Origin: Thalassotalea sp. 1_MG-2023
Lineage (GTDB): Bacteria > Pseudomonadota > Gammaproteobacteria > Enterobacterales > Alteromonadaceae
Length of the DNA: 64,000 bases
NCBI RefSeq assembly: GCF_030546745.1
Contig: NZ_JAUOPD010000008.1
Coordinates: 104,367 to 168,366 of the forward strand
Direction of reading: 5' to 3'
Part shown: positions 21,196-30,838 of the stretch, one piece after another
Numbering within the stretch: the first letter of the stretch is position 1
Layout of the letters: each line of letters starts with the position of its first letter
Program-made: the position numbers and the translations under genes
Notes under the pieces: model-generated
What the model saw: only the letters and a program-made list of their open reading frames with translations
Database searches by the model: none
Told to the model about the DNA's origin: nothing

Positions 21196-22011
21196 ATGGT
21201 GATCACTATGACTTCTCAATTGCCAGAAAAAATTGTCACTCGTACGGTTTGGATTTCAGACATTCATTTAGGCTACAAAGACTGTAAAGCAGAATATTTA
21301 TTGCAATTTTTAGATCGACTGGAATGTGAAACACTCTTTTTAGTCGGAGATATCATTGATGTATGGTCGCTTTCTCGTCGATTTTATTGGCCAGAACAGC
21401 ACAATAAGGTTATCAGTAAACTAATGACAATGGCAAAGCACCAATGCCGCGTTATTTATGTTCCAGGCAATCATGACATTAACTTTAGAGAATTCTCTGG
21501 GCATATTTTTGGCAATATCGAAGTTCATCGCTCTTATATTCATGAAACCATCGATAAACGAAAATTATTGATCATCCATGGTGATGAGCTCGATAGTGTT
21601 GTTCGTTTTAGCCGCATCAATAAATACATTGGTGATAGTGCTTATGATTTTTTACTGTTTTTAAACCGTTGGACCAACATTATTCGGAAAAAACTCGGTT
21701 ATGGCTATTGGTCTTTTGCAAAATATCTAAAAGTTCGCATTAAAAAAGCTAAAAAGGCGATAGAAACCTTTGAAGATGCCGCCATTGATCTAGCGAAAAA
21801 GCAGCAGCTCGATGGAGTAATTTGTGGTCATATTCATCATGCAAATATAAAAGAAAAAGACGGAATTTTATATTGTAATGATGGAGACTGGATTGAAAGT
21901 TGCACTTTTATCGCCGAAGATTATCATGGCACTTTAGCCGTCACTCATTGGTCGGAAACAGTAAAAACTGCGCAAATGATTGATCTAGCTAAAATAAAAC
22001 GCGTAGCATAA
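21196..22011 (+). CDS. LpxH-like UDP-2,3-diacylglucosamine diphosphatase family phosphoesterase
   Basis: The 271-residue calcineurin-like phosphoesterase has the metal motifs DIHLGYKD, GDIIDVW, GNHD, GDELD and GHIHHA. The WSLSRRFYWP stretch and HGDELD motif match the UDP-2,3-diacylglucosamine diphosphatase (LpxH/LpxH2-like) group in lipid A synthesis; relatives are annotated this way but some have unknown substrates. An in-frame ATG at 21208 has a better ribosome site (GGTGATC) and would remove four residues. It is followed by a strong terminator shared with mdh. Confidence 0.78.
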   Translation: MVITMTSQLPEKIVTRTVWISDIHLGYKDCKAEYLLQFLDRLECETLFLVGDIIDVWSLSRRFYWPEQHNKVISKLMTMAKHQCRVIYVPGNHDINFREFSGHIFGNIEVHRSYIHETIDKRKLLIIHGDELDSVVRFSRINKYIGDSAYDFLLFLNRWTNIIRKKLGYGYWSFAKYLKVRIKKAKKAIETFEDAAIDLAKKQQLDGVICGHIHHANIKEKDGILYCNDGDWIESCTFIAEDYHGTLAVTHWSETVKTAQMIDLAKIKRVA

Positions 22012-22040
22012 AAAAGCCTGAGCAGTGCTCAGGCTTTTAT
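22010..22040. terminator. bidirectional terminator between the phosphoesterase gene and mdh
   Basis: A 12-base perfect stem AAAAGCCTGAGC / GCTCAGGCTTTT with a three-base loop, flanked by A- and T-runs, serves both converging genes. Confidence 0.92.
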
Positions 22041-22056
22041 GATCAAAAACGCAATA

Positions 22057-22992
22057 CTAGCCGTTGATGAAGTCGATACCTTCTTGAATATCTTTGTTCA
22101 ACGTTGCTAACATATCTTCTTTAGCTTGTTGTTCAAACGCGCTTAAGTCACCGTATGGTAAAATTTCTTCAACGCCATTTTTACCTAAGCGAACAGGGTG
22201 TGCAAAGTAAGCTGCATCACCATTTTCAACAGACACATAAGCATAATCTACAACACTTTCGCCTTTTAAACCTTTCACAAGCGATAAGGTAAAACGTGCT
22301 GCTGCTGCACCCATAGATAAGGTTGCTGAACCACCACCCGCTTTAGCATTTACCACTTCTGTACCTGCATTTTGAATGCGAGGTGTTAATGATGCTACTT
22401 CATCATCAGAGAACGTTACGCCTTCAACTTGCGAAAGAAGAGGTAAAATTGTCGTACCAGAATGACCACCGATAACAGGCACTTTCACATCGCTAACATT
22501 TAAGCCTTTTAATTCAGCAATAAAAGCTTCTGAACGAATCACATCTAGCGTTGTTACACCAAATACTCGGTTAGCTTCATAAGTACCTGCTTTTTTAAAT
22601 ACTTCAGCCACAATAGGTACAGTGCCATTAACAGGGTTAGTAATTACACCAACTAGCGCTTTAGGACAATTTGCAACAATACCTTCAGCTAATGTTTTTA
22701 TAATGCCAGCATTTACGTTAAATAAATCAGCGCGATCCATACCTGGCTTACGAGGCATACCTGCTGGAATAATAACAATATCAGCACCGGTTAATGCTGC
22801 TGATAAATCATCTGCACCGTAACCTTTAACCGTTACAGCTGTTGGGATATGACTTAAATCAACAGCCACACCTGGAACAACAGGTGCAACATCGTATAAT
22901 GCTAAGTCAGAGCCGGCTGGTAATTGAGTTTTTAATAATAAAGATAACGCTTGGCCGATACCGCCAGCTGCGCCTAGAACAGCTACTTTCAT
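22057..22992 (-). CDS. mdh: malate dehydrogenase (NAD)
   Basis: The 311-residue enzyme starts with the Rossmann motif [14 protein letters not shown] and has [12 protein letters not shown] (active-site loop), the ITNPVN segment and catalytic histidine in GGHSGTT. It interconverts malate and oxaloacetate in the TCA cycle. It is divergent from argR, an arrangement shared with E. coli and most gammaproteobacteria. Confidence 0.97.
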   Translation of the reverse strand: MKVAVLGAAGGIGQALSLLLKTQLPAGSDLALYDVAPVVPGVAVDLSHIPTAVTVKGYGADDLSAALTGADIVIIPAGMPRKPGMDRADLFNVNAGIIKTLAEGIVANCPKALVGVITNPVNGTVPIVAEVFKKAGTYEANRVFGVTTLDVIRSEAFIAELKGLNVSDVKVPVIGGHSGTTILPLLSQVEGVTFSDDEVASLTPRIQNAGTEVVNAKAGGGSATLSMGAAAARFTLSLVKGLKGESVVDYAYVSVENGDAAYFAHPVRLGKNGVEEILPYGDLSAFEQQAKEDMLATLNKDIQEGIDFING

Positions 22993-23452
22993 TGGAATTC
23001 TCCGAAATTTGAGTATTTACGTAAAATTTGGTTGCCAAAAGATAAAGCATTAGCTCCCAAAAAACAATGTTTAATAATTAGCCCTAGCGTTATCAGGCTG
23101 TTTATACTTTATACAAAGTAAATGATGCCTGTCGTTCACTACAAAACGCCACCCAAAATATTCTAGAACAAAATGATATACCGCAACATACCGTGGAATT
23201 AACCATTAGTTACTGCCAATATAGTTGCGGTGCTCCAGCAAAATGGTAGTTCTACTGTGCTAATCTGTAATGACCTACAAGGATAGCGTATAATCGCGAG
23301 AACGGTATAATACTTAAACAACCTCGGGGTTGAATAAGAAATAGTGCTATATCAATTAAAAAATACCTTAGCCTTACTGCATATTTATAGCTTATATAAA
23401 GCTGAGGTACGGAATTAACTCAATTTACTCTAGTGGGATAAGAAGCATTTTT
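22993..23452. promoter_or_regulatory. mdh/argR divergent intergenic region (460 bases)
   Basis: No gene is visible here. Two TATAAT-type -10 elements on the plus strand (23289-23294 and 23306-23311) could serve argR, but neither has a clear -35 partner. A TGCATATTTAT string near 23378 resembles half an ARG box; I did not find a full one, so autoregulation by ArgR is possible but unproven. Confidence 0.4.
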
Positions 23453-23938
23453 ATGACAACGGTTCAACAAAAACAAGAAGCATTGGTTTCAGCCTTTAAA
23501 GATTTACTAAAACAAGAACAGTTTGGTTCGCAAAGCGACATTGTTGAAGCTTTAAAAGCACAAGGTTTTGATAACATAAGTCAATCGAAAGTGTCTAGAA
23601 TGTTGAGTAAATTTGGTGCTGTTCGCACCCGAAATGCGCGTCAAGACATGGTATATTGTTTGCCTGCTGAATTAGGTGTTCCTACTGCAAAAAGCCCCCT
23701 TCGTCAGTTAGTTATTGATATTGAACATAATGAAATGATGATCATCATTCGTACTAGCCCAGGTGCTGCACAATTAATCGCGCGTTTATTAGATAGCTTA
23801 AGTAAAGCTGACGGTGTTTTAGGTACCATCGCAGGTGATGATACTATTTTTATTGCCCCTACAAGCGTTAAACAAATTAAACAAACGTTGGTACGTTTAG
23901 AGGAGTTATTCTCTAAAAGCTCTGCATTGAGTGGCTAA
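23453..23938 (+). CDS. argR: arginine repressor ArgR
   Basis: This 161-residue protein has an N-terminal winged helix (about 1-70; [20 protein letters not shown]) and the C-terminal hexamerisation and arginine-binding domain with [13 protein letters not shown]. With arginine it represses arginine biosynthesis genes. It is divergent from mdh. Confidence 0.96.
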   Translation: MTTVQQKQEALVSAFKDLLKQEQFGSQSDIVEALKAQGFDNISQSKVSRMLSKFGAVRTRNARQDMVYCLPAELGVPTAKSPLRQLVIDIEHNEMMIIIRTSPGAAQLIARLLDSLSKADGVLGTIAGDDTIFIAPTSVKQIKQTLVRLEELFSKSSALSG

Positions 23939-24071
23939 TACTTTCCTAACATGGAAAGTTAGTTCGCTTTATCATTATTCGAAACCTACAATACCAACGA
24001 GATTAATAGCTAACCGCAAATGCATCATTCAAGTTGGTATTCTATTGATGCAAGCAAACAAGGAAAGTTTC

Positions 24072-24767
24072 ATGAAATTACTACCATTATTACTAACCCT
24101 TTTATTCAGCTACTATGCCCTTCCTGTTCAAGCTGGCACATTCGCTAACTTTAATGGAAAACTTATCGAAGCAAATAGCGCTGCAAAGGCGAAAGGTATA
24201 TTACTGAACAAGCTTATAGCGTATTACGGAAAAATTCATAACATTGAAGTACCGACTCAAGACAAGGCAGCATACCTAACCTTATTTAACCTCACTTCAG
24301 AAATTTCAGTACTAAAAAACCAACAAGCGTTAGCGGAGTTAACTGAGCGGCAAAATACGCGGGAGCTGACAGAAAAAGAAAGTAAACAACTTAAACTTTT
24401 TCAATCTTTATCTAACACACCTATTTCCTCTCTTAAGGAGTTAACGCCACTGTCGTTATTGCTATTAAACAGAGCGTACATCAATAAGGCGATGCATAAA
24501 GAATTTGGTGGAGGGATCATTTTTCAACAAGCAGGTTTAGAAGTTCCAGAAGCATGGAGTGCTTTCGCTCAAGAGCAAGAAGCCCTCAATAATTTAACTT
24601 TTATCAATGAATCTTTCAAATCGTCTTTTTATCACGCTCTAAAGCCCAAGAAAAATCATGTAAGTTATCTATCTTCTGGTGATGAAGAGTTTCCAATAAT
24701 CGATTACCAAAAAGCAATAACAGAAAAAAAAGCGGAGCTAGCCGCGCTAAAGAACAACACACAATAA
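24072..24767 (+). CDS. hypothetical exported protein
   Basis: I do not recognise a family. With ATG 24072 (AGGAAAG just upstream) the product is 231 residues with a clear signal peptide, MKLLPLLLTLLFSYYALPVQA. The open frame extends upstream to a GTG at 23931, inside argR, but that extension has no ribosome site and would bury the signal peptide. The mature part is mostly helical by composition, rich in L, K and E, with no cysteines. It sits between argR and the convergent DyP peroxidase gene; no functional link is evident. Confidence 0.6.
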   Translation: MKLLPLLLTLLFSYYALPVQAGTFANFNGKLIEANSAAKAKGILLNKLIAYYGKIHNIEVPTQDKAAYLTLFNLTSEISVLKNQQALAELTERQNTRELTEKESKQLKLFQSLSNTPISSLKELTPLSLLLLNRAYINKAMHKEFGGGIIFQQAGLEVPEAWSAFAQEQEALNNLTFINESFKSSFYHALKPKKNHVSYLSSGDEEFPIIDYQKAITEKKAELAALKNNTQ

Positions 24768-24790
24768 AACCAGTTCAGGTCAACAATGAC

Positions 24791-25720
24791 TTACTGCTCT
24801 CCAGCTAATGCAGCAAGAAAGTTTAAACTTGGGGCGAAAAAGGAAGCCCCTGTTTCGGCTTGTGTATATTTAAGCATATGGTCAAAGTTTCCTTGCCCAT
24901 CGCCCTCTATCATGCTTTTTAGCATTAATTCAAAATGTACTGGTGTATGACAATAAGATACGAACATTAATCCTTTTAATTTCATATCTCCATAAGGCAT
25001 GCTTTGTCGTAGTATTTCTAAGCTTTTACCTTCACTGTCTTTTAAATTAGTGCGTTTTATATGAGATGTAGGTAGCTTATTTTCAGCCGTGTACTCTTCA
25101 TTATCAATTTTAGTGCGGGCAATAATATCTTCTTGCTCTTTCACTTTGAGCGTATTCCATAAGTTTAAATTATGACGATAACGTTGAATATGTAAATAAC
25201 TACCGGCTGCAAACTCGCTGTCTTGTTCATTTTTAATTAATGCAACGTCACGTCTAAACCGTCCTTGAGGATTTTCAGTGCCGTCAACAAAGCCAGTAAG
25301 ATCTCGTCCATCCAGAAAACGAAAACCTCTTACTTGTTCTGCTAATTCAACACCTCCAGCAAGTAATGAACATACCTTTTCAGCAACAATATGATTTACA
25401 TCTGCACGATCACTGCGTAGTTCTATATATAAGTCATAATTTATCGCTGGTGCAATACGATCATCACACTTCAATTCTTCAAATGAACGAAGCATGGTTG
25501 GCCTTGCCTCAGGCCATAGTTCATCCCAATAATTCGCACCAATAGCAATAACCCCTGTTAAATTCGCTTCTGAGAATCTATCTGCGTAGTTATCAAAGAG
25601 TGCCGGTAATCTAGCAAGCGCTTGCTTAATGTGTTCATTTTTATCATCCAGTACATTAAACAATAAATAATAGCCATGGAGGCTAGGCTCTGCACATATA
25701 CCGAATTGTTCTCTTGCCAT
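24791..25720 (-). CDS. DyP-type haem peroxidase
   Basis: The 309-residue protein matches the dye-decolourising peroxidase family, with the GFVDGTENP motif (the family GxxDG) and the downstream arginine-containing RYRHNLNLW stretch. No signal peptide or Tat motif is visible, so it resembles the cytoplasmic YfeX-type rather than the exported EfeB-type. It uses haem and peroxide; the natural substrate is uncertain. No encapsulin gene is adjacent. Confidence 0.88.
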   Translation of the reverse strand: MAREQFGICAEPSLHGYYLLFNVLDDKNEHIKQALARLPALFDNYADRFSEANLTGVIAIGANYWDELWPEARPTMLRSFEELKCDDRIAPAINYDLYIELRSDRADVNHIVAEKVCSLLAGGVELAEQVRGFRFLDGRDLTGFVDGTENPQGRFRRDVALIKNEQDSEFAAGSYLHIQRYRHNLNLWNTLKVKEQEDIIARTKIDNEEYTAENKLPTSHIKRTNLKDSEGKSLEILRQSMPYGDMKLKGLMFVSYCHTPVHFELMLKSMIEGDGQGNFDHMLKYTQAETGASFFAPSLNFLAALAGEQ

Positions 25721-25792
25721 TGGTTATTTCTCAAAAAAGCTAATGTCTTAATATTACACAATTTTAACTACTTTTCAGTAAGAGTTATACAT

Positions 25793-25824
25793 AAAAAAGC
25801 CAACGTCGTTACGTTGGCTTTTCA
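25793..25824 (-). terminator. terminator after amtB (minus strand)
   Basis: A 12-base stem AAAAGCCAACGT / ACGTTGGCTTTT with a four-base loop and T-run on the minus strand lies 18 bases after the amtB stop. Confidence 0.9.
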
Positions 25825-25841
25825 CTCATGTAAACAGTCGC

Positions 25842-27110
25842 TTAACCGCGAGTAAATTCAGGGTATGCTTCTAAACCACAATCTGATTTATCAACGCCTT
25901 CATACTCTTCTTCTTCCGTTACACGAATACCGATAGTCGCTTTTAATGCAAACCATACGATAAAACTTGTTGCAAATACCCAAATAAAGATAGTTGCAGC
26001 ACCGATTAGTTGACCAGAGAAACTTGCGCCATCATTTGTTATCGGTACTAATAATAAACCGAGTAAACCAACAACACCATGTACTGAAATCGCACCCACT
26101 GGATCATCGATTCTTAATTTATCTAAACTAACAATCGATAACACAACAACAATACCACCTAATGCGCCAAACAATGTTGCTTGTAGCGCTGTTGGGGTAG
26201 AAGGCTCAGCAGTAATCGCAACCAAACCAGCTAATGCACCATTTAACGCCATGGTTAAATCAGCTTTCTTAAATAAGATTCTTGCTAACACTAGCGCAGC
26301 TATCGCACCACCAGCCGCTGCCGCATTGGTGTTTAAAAACACCATCGCCACTGAATGAGAGTTGCCAATATCACCAAGTTTTAACACTGAACCACCGTTA
26401 AAACCAAACCACCCCATCCATAAAATAAAGGTACCTAACGTTGCCAATGGCAAGTTAGCGCCTGGTATGGCATTTACACGACCATTGCTACCATATTTTC
26501 CTTTACGCGCACCTAGTAATAATACACCTGCTAACGCTGCAGCAGCACCAGCCATATGAACAATACCAGAGCCAGCAAAGTCAGAAAAACCTAAGTCACC
26601 CAAGTTATATAAGCCAAAAACAGCGTTACCGCCCCATGTCCAGCTTCCTTCCATCGGGTAAATAATCGCGGTTAACACAACAGTAAACAACAAGAAAGAC
26701 CATAGTTTCATACGCTCAGCAACAGCGCCTGATACAATAGACATCGCTGTAGCAACAAATACTACCTGGAAGAAAAAATCAGAAGCAGTAGAGTAAATTG
26801 CACCACCGGTAAAACCATCTTCTCGGCCGGCAAAGTCTTTTAATACAGCATCAGCATCTACGGTTTCAATACCCGATAATAAAAAACCACCGCCATACAT
26901 AATTTCATAGCCACATACTAAGTACATAATGCAAGAAATAGAGTACAAAGCGACATTTTTTGTGAGTATTTCGGTCGTATTCTTAGCACGTACTAGACCA
27001 GCTTCTAGCATAGTAAAACCAGCAGCCATCCACATTACCAAAGCTCCACAAACTAGAAAATAGAATGTGTCCATGGCGTATTGAAGGTGAAAAATATTTT
27101 GTTCCATCAT
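25842..27110 (-). CDS. amtB: ammonium transporter AmtB
   Basis: This 422-residue membrane protein has the AmtB fold of about 11 helices. The twin pore histidines lie in GSGIVHMAGAA and ISVHGVVGLLG, and the ammonium-transporter signature region around AAAGGAIAALV is present. It conducts ammonium into the cell and is blocked by GlnK. The gene starts seven bases after the glnK stop. A second in-frame ATG follows immediately (MM), so the exact start is ambiguous by one codon. Confidence 0.95.
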   Translation of the reverse strand: MMEQNIFHLQYAMDTFYFLVCGALVMWMAAGFTMLEAGLVRAKNTTEILTKNVALYSISCIMYLVCGYEIMYGGGFLLSGIETVDADAVLKDFAGREDGFTGGAIYSTASDFFFQVVFVATAMSIVSGAVAERMKLWSFLLFTVVLTAIIYPMEGSWTWGGNAVFGLYNLGDLGFSDFAGSGIVHMAGAAAALAGVLLLGARKGKYGSNGRVNAIPGANLPLATLGTFILWMGWFGFNGGSVLKLGDIGNSHSVAMVFLNTNAAAAGGAIAALVLARILFKKADLTMALNGALAGLVAITAEPSTPTALQATLFGALGGIVVVLSIVSLDKLRIDDPVGAISVHGVVGLLGLLLVPITNDGASFSGQLIGAATIFIWVFATSFIVWFALKATIGIRVTEEEEYEGVDKSDCGLEAYPEFTRG

Positions 27111-27116
27111 TAACCC

Positions 27117-27458
<342 letters not shown>

Positions 27459-27488
27459 CTACCCCTAGTTATTGTTTGTAAGTGAATA

Positions 27489-27504
27489 TTCAATCGTTAT
27501 GCCA
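27489..27504 (-). promoter_or_regulatory. sigma-54 promoter of glnK-amtB
   Basis: On the minus strand the sequence TGGCATAACGATTGAA matches the -24/-12 consensus TGGCACN5TTGCA with correct spacing; it differs at the final base of TGGCAC and has TTGA for TTGC. It would start transcription about 24 bases before the glnK ATG. Confidence 0.6.
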
Positions 27505-27566
27505 ATAAAAATAACAAATAAATTACAACGACTTACAACAAAATAAGCATTGGAAGTACCATTTCG

Positions 27567-27583
27567 TGCACTACATTAGTGCG
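27567..27583 (-). promoter_or_regulatory. NtrC (GlnG) binding site
   Basis: TGCACTACATTAGTGCG is a 17-base near-perfect dyad matching TGCACYAnnnTRGTGCA with one mismatch. It lies about 85-100 bases upstream of the predicted glnK transcription start, the usual enhancer distance. A further palindrome TTTGGTGCACCAAA (27607-27620) may be a second, partial site. Confidence 0.7.
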
Positions 27584-27642
27584 CTAAACAAAAGCGTACG
27601 TTGTCTTTTGGTGCACCAAATAAATGAAAGAAATAACGATGA

Positions 27643-27656
27643 TTAGGGTCTGTTGA
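27643..27656 (+). repeat. dispersed repeat fragment (second copy)
   Basis: TTAGGGTCTGTTGA repeats the core of the fragment at 1115. It lies in the 354-base gap between glnK and the HDOD gene, where I see no other gene. Confidence 0.4.
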
Positions 27657-27809
27657 ACTGATGATAGTTAGAATTTTGGGGAAGTTATCGCGTTGTATCT
27701 ATAGTTAAACGATAACAGTTAACCTACTTACTGATTACCTATCTAAAACCAACCTTATGAAGGCTTTAGAAAGGCGTATTTAAACGTTGTTCTGTACTCG
27801 AAAAACTAT

Positions 27810-28655
27810 TTAATAAATCATGGCTGCGCTAGGTTTTAAAATAGCAAGAATCGCTAATCGCTCCATATCGCAAAAGTTATTCGCTGCGTTTACGTTATCA
27901 GTTTTTAACATCAACTCTTGCATTTTTTCTTCCGCGAGTATCTTGGATTGTTCATGTTGTTGACATTGATGGTTCATCAACATAATGCGCTTAGCGATAA
28001 ACAGCAGTTTAGTCTCCATGGTACAATGTTCGAAGTTATCCTCGTCTTGAAAACGTATCGGCTCAATTAAGCTATACGGAAGCTGCCATAATTTTAATAG
28101 CTCGCCTGTACAGTCTGCAAAGGTAAAACCAAAGATATCACGCTGTTTTTGCCAAGGTAATTCATTTGAAGCAATACGCCTTGCCTCATTTACCTTTTCA
28201 GGTGCAAATTGTTGCATCACCAATTCACCTAAATTATGCATTAACCCTAAGATAAACAGTCGTTCAGCATTAGGTACTTTTAACTGAAAACCTAGATATT
28301 TAATAATTAACGCACAATCTACACTGTTTTCCCAAAATGCTTCTAAGAATTCAGGCTCAGCTTTAACCCCTTTAAACGCCTTGGTTGTAAAATAAGCAAT
28401 GACCAAGTTATACACTTCAGTAATGCCAAGCACTAAAACAGCTTTGGAGATAGTATCAATTTTACCGGGATAATTAAAAAAAGAACTATTGGCTAACTTT
28501 AAAATTGTGCCTGCTAAAGCAGGATCCAATAAAATAACATCCGCTATATCATCTATAGTAGAGGCCTCATCATCAATAAGTTGTTTTATCCTGATAAAGG
28601 AATCAGATAAAACGAATACTTCATTGGCTTTTTCAGCGTAATCTAATGCTTCCAT
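27810..28655 (-). CDS. HDOD domain protein (copy 1)
   Basis: This 281-residue protein is a single HDOD domain (signal-output relative of HD hydrolases). The N-terminal LLDPALAGTILKLANSSFF and the later LGLMHNLGELVM stretch are typical; the HD metal pair is not intact. HDOD proteins act in signalling, chemotaxis, motility or stress; no partner is encoded beside it. It is colinear with the gene at 35935-36777 and clearly paralogous. Confidence 0.85.
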   Translation of the reverse strand: MEALDYAEKANEVFVLSDSFIRIKQLIDDEASTIDDIADVILLDPALAGTILKLANSSFFNYPGKIDTISKAVLVLGITEVYNLVIAYFTTKAFKGVKAEPEFLEAFWENSVDCALIIKYLGFQLKVPNAERLFILGLMHNLGELVMQQFAPEKVNEARRIASNELPWQKQRDIFGFTFADCTGELLKLWQLPYSLIEPIRFQDEDNFEHCTMETKLLFIAKRIMLMNHQCQQHEQSKILAEEKMQELMLKTDNVNAANNFCDMERLAILAILKPSAAMIY

Positions 28656-28781
28656 ATTGCTACCTTACGTGGTTAGACCAAAAGTACGTTGAACACTTTA
28701 TACTCACAACACATACTCCAGTTGATGTTATAAATCGCTACTTTCTTTGATTATAGACGGATTTTTCGTTACTGCAGATTA

Positions 28782-29624
28782 TTATTCTACTTTAGCTTCA
28801 ACATGGTACGAGGTAAATTTACGAATATTAATCACCCCAGTATCAAAAATAAGGTACTGCCCTTTTATCCCTTGTAAAATACCACTAACCTCTTGATGTT
28901 TATCAAAATTGAAAGAAGATACTTTAGTTGGGTATTGTGTGACAGGAAATGATAAATCTACCACTGAATGTTCTAACTCTTCAATGGCATCTTCCCCATA
29001 ATTCAGTTGTAATTCGGCTAATTTATCCCGAATTAACGGTTTTAACTCTTGCGCGACCTGTTGTAAATCAACATTCTTTGTTTCGCCCTTTAGCATTGCT
29101 CGCCAATTTGTTTTATCGGCAATATGTTGAGCTAGCGCTATTTCAACTAAACCTGACTGAAGACGAGAACTCACTTTGAAAATAGGCAGTGCCTGCGTCG
29201 CACCTTGATCAATCCAACGTGTTGGTATTTGTGTTTCACGGGTAATACCCACCTTAACACCAGAAGTATTTGCTAAGTACACATAGTGAGGCATAAAACA
29301 ATTTCTCTCTCCCCATTCAGGCTCTCTACAAGTACCTAAATGAAAATGACAGGTTTCTGGCTTCATAATGCACATATCACATTGTGCTAATTTCTGCATA
29401 CAAGGAAAACAAAAACCTTGAGAGTAGCTTTTTTTCGTTTTTCGACCGCAGTGTTGGCAAGTTATATGCTGCTGAAAAGTGAGGGTAAGATGATGACCAA
29501 TCACATCATTTAACGGTAAGGCATTATCACCAATAGGCAACTGATAGTTAACATTGCCTTGTTCAGAGAGCTGTGCCGTCATTTTTTTTAACGGGCCTGC
29601 GGGTATTTGCATATCAAACTTCAA
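28782..29624 (-). CDS. DUF2797 family zinc-ribbon protein
   Basis: This 280-residue protein has a cysteine-rich zone (about residues 56-100) with CQHCGRKTKK, CFPCMQKLAQCDMC and CHFHLGTC, likely zinc ligands. A segment YVYLANTSGVKVGITRE follows that resembles the start of a GIY-YIG nuclease domain. This pattern is DUF2797. No catalytic function has been established. It is divergent from the GIY-YIG gene at 29691, only 66 bases away. Confidence 0.82.
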   Translation of the reverse strand: MKFDMQIPAGPLKKMTAQLSEQGNVNYQLPIGDNALPLNDVIGHHLTLTFQQHITCQHCGRKTKKSYSQGFCFPCMQKLAQCDMCIMKPETCHFHLGTCREPEWGERNCFMPHYVYLANTSGVKVGITRETQIPTRWIDQGATQALPIFKVSSRLQSGLVEIALAQHIADKTNWRAMLKGETKNVDLQQVAQELKPLIRDKLAELQLNYGEDAIEELEHSVVDLSFPVTQYPTKVSSFNFDKHQEVSGILQGIKGQYLIFDTGVINIRKFTSYHVEAKVE

Positions 29625-29690
29625 AATATGTTATTTTGCAGACATGTTAAGTAAAACAACCACGCAATAGCAAGCGAAGATTCATTGATT

Positions 29691-29972
29691 ATGCCCTCAA
29701 CAACATGGTTCGTTTATTTTTTACGCTGCGCAGATAATAGTTTGTATGCCGGAGTCACAACTGATCTTGCACGGAGAGTGCACGAACATAACCAAACAGC
29801 GAAAGGCGCAAAATATACACGTGTACGCCGCCCAGTACGTTTAGCTTATGCAGAGCCGGCAGCACATCGAAAGGAAGCTTGTCAGCGTGAGTACTACCTT
29901 CGTAAACTATCAAAAAAACAAAAAGAACAGTTAGCGGCACAATTTACCCTTGAAAAAGAGGTACAAGTGTAA
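29691..29972 (+). CDS. GIY-YIG nuclease family protein (UPF0213/YhbQ-like)
   Basis: From ATG 29691 the protein has 93 residues, close to E. coli YhbQ; a TTG two codons earlier is a weaker start. It is a stand-alone GIY-YIG domain: FVYFLRCADNSLYAGVTTDL holds the Y and G residues, then the R of RRVHEHN and the E of REYYLRKLSKKQK. YhbQ-type proteins are linked to DNA damage responses; substrate uncertain. Confidence 0.88.
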   Translation: MPSTTWFVYFLRCADNSLYAGVTTDLARRVHEHNQTAKGAKYTRVRRPVRLAYAEPAAHRKEACQREYYLRKLSKKQKEQLAAQFTLEKEVQV

Positions 29973-30091
29973 GCTGAAGCCCTTGTTTTTACTGGTCTGC
30001 TTAGTTAGTAGATGCTATTAATCTTTCGATTTTTTAGCAAACTACTGGTAGAATGCGTCGGTTTTTACTTGAAGTACCAGAAGAATAACTT

Positions 30092-30802
30092 ATGTATTTA
30101 GAAAATTATTGCCATATTGATAACGGCAAAATCAGTTTTAGCCGAGAGCAGGCAAGCAACTTTGCCAAAAATATTGCCGATGATTTTAACCCTTTGCATG
30201 ACATAGACGCTAAAAGGTTTTGTGTGCCTGGCGATCTATTATTTGCCTTAAACTTAGAAACTTCTGGTTTATCTCAAGAAATGAAATTTACCTTTTCAGG
30301 TATGGTTTCAGACGGTATATCTCTAACCTTTCCTAGCGACATCCATGAAAAAGCAGCAATTATTGATGATAATGGTAAAGAATATTTAACCATTGAAGCC
30401 AGCGGTGAATGCACAAAAGATGCGAAAACAATTGCAGCATTAACCTCAGCTTATGTTGAATTTTCAGGGCATACTTTTCCGCACATTCTGGTTGAGTTAA
30501 TGAAGCAAAACCAAGTGATGATCAACCCTACTCGTCCAATGGTCATGTATGAAAGCATGACAATACACTTAAACTCATTGTCGTTTAAAAATGTTAAATT
30601 GTCTTTAGCAGACTCAAAGCTTTCATTAGAAGGTAAGCGCGGTGTAGCTGATTTAATTTTCAATTTATACGATGGCGACAAAATCATTGGCCATGGCAAA
30701 AAACACATGCTTCTTAGTGGTTTACGCCCATATGAACAAGACGTGATAGATAATATTGTCCAGTTGTATATTGATAAAAAACAACAGCATATTAAATCTT
30801 AA
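30092..30802 (+). CDS. DUF3581 family protein
   Basis: The 236-residue protein matches DUF3581, found mainly in gammaproteobacteria, function unknown. The segment around residues 25-50 (ADDFNPLHDIDAKRFCVPGD) looks like the active-site region of MaoC-type hot-dog hydratases (DxNPxH), so a fold of that kind is possible. No signal peptide. It ends at a perfect hairpin shared with the next, convergent gene. Confidence 0.75.
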   Translation: MYLENYCHIDNGKISFSREQASNFAKNIADDFNPLHDIDAKRFCVPGDLLFALNLETSGLSQEMKFTFSGMVSDGISLTFPSDIHEKAAIIDDNGKEYLTIEASGECTKDAKTIAALTSAYVEFSGHTFPHILVELMKQNQVMINPTRPMVMYESMTIHLNSLSFKNVKLSLADSKLSLEGKRGVADLIFNLYDGDKIIGHGKKHMLLSGLRPYEQDVIDNIVQLYIDKKQQHIKS

Positions 30803-30809
30803 TACTCCA

Positions 30810-30838
30810 AATTAACGCAGCAAGTCGCTGCGTTAATT
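30810..30838. terminator. bidirectional hairpin between DUF3581 and PGPGW genes
   Basis: A perfect 12-base stem AATTAACGCAGC / GCTGCGTTAATT with a five-base loop touches the stop of the minus-strand gene. T-runs are short, so efficiency may be moderate. Confidence 0.65.

Noticed and set aside
23375..23400. ARG box before argR
   Set aside because: Only a half-site (TGCATATTTAT) is visible; the inverted partner does not fit.
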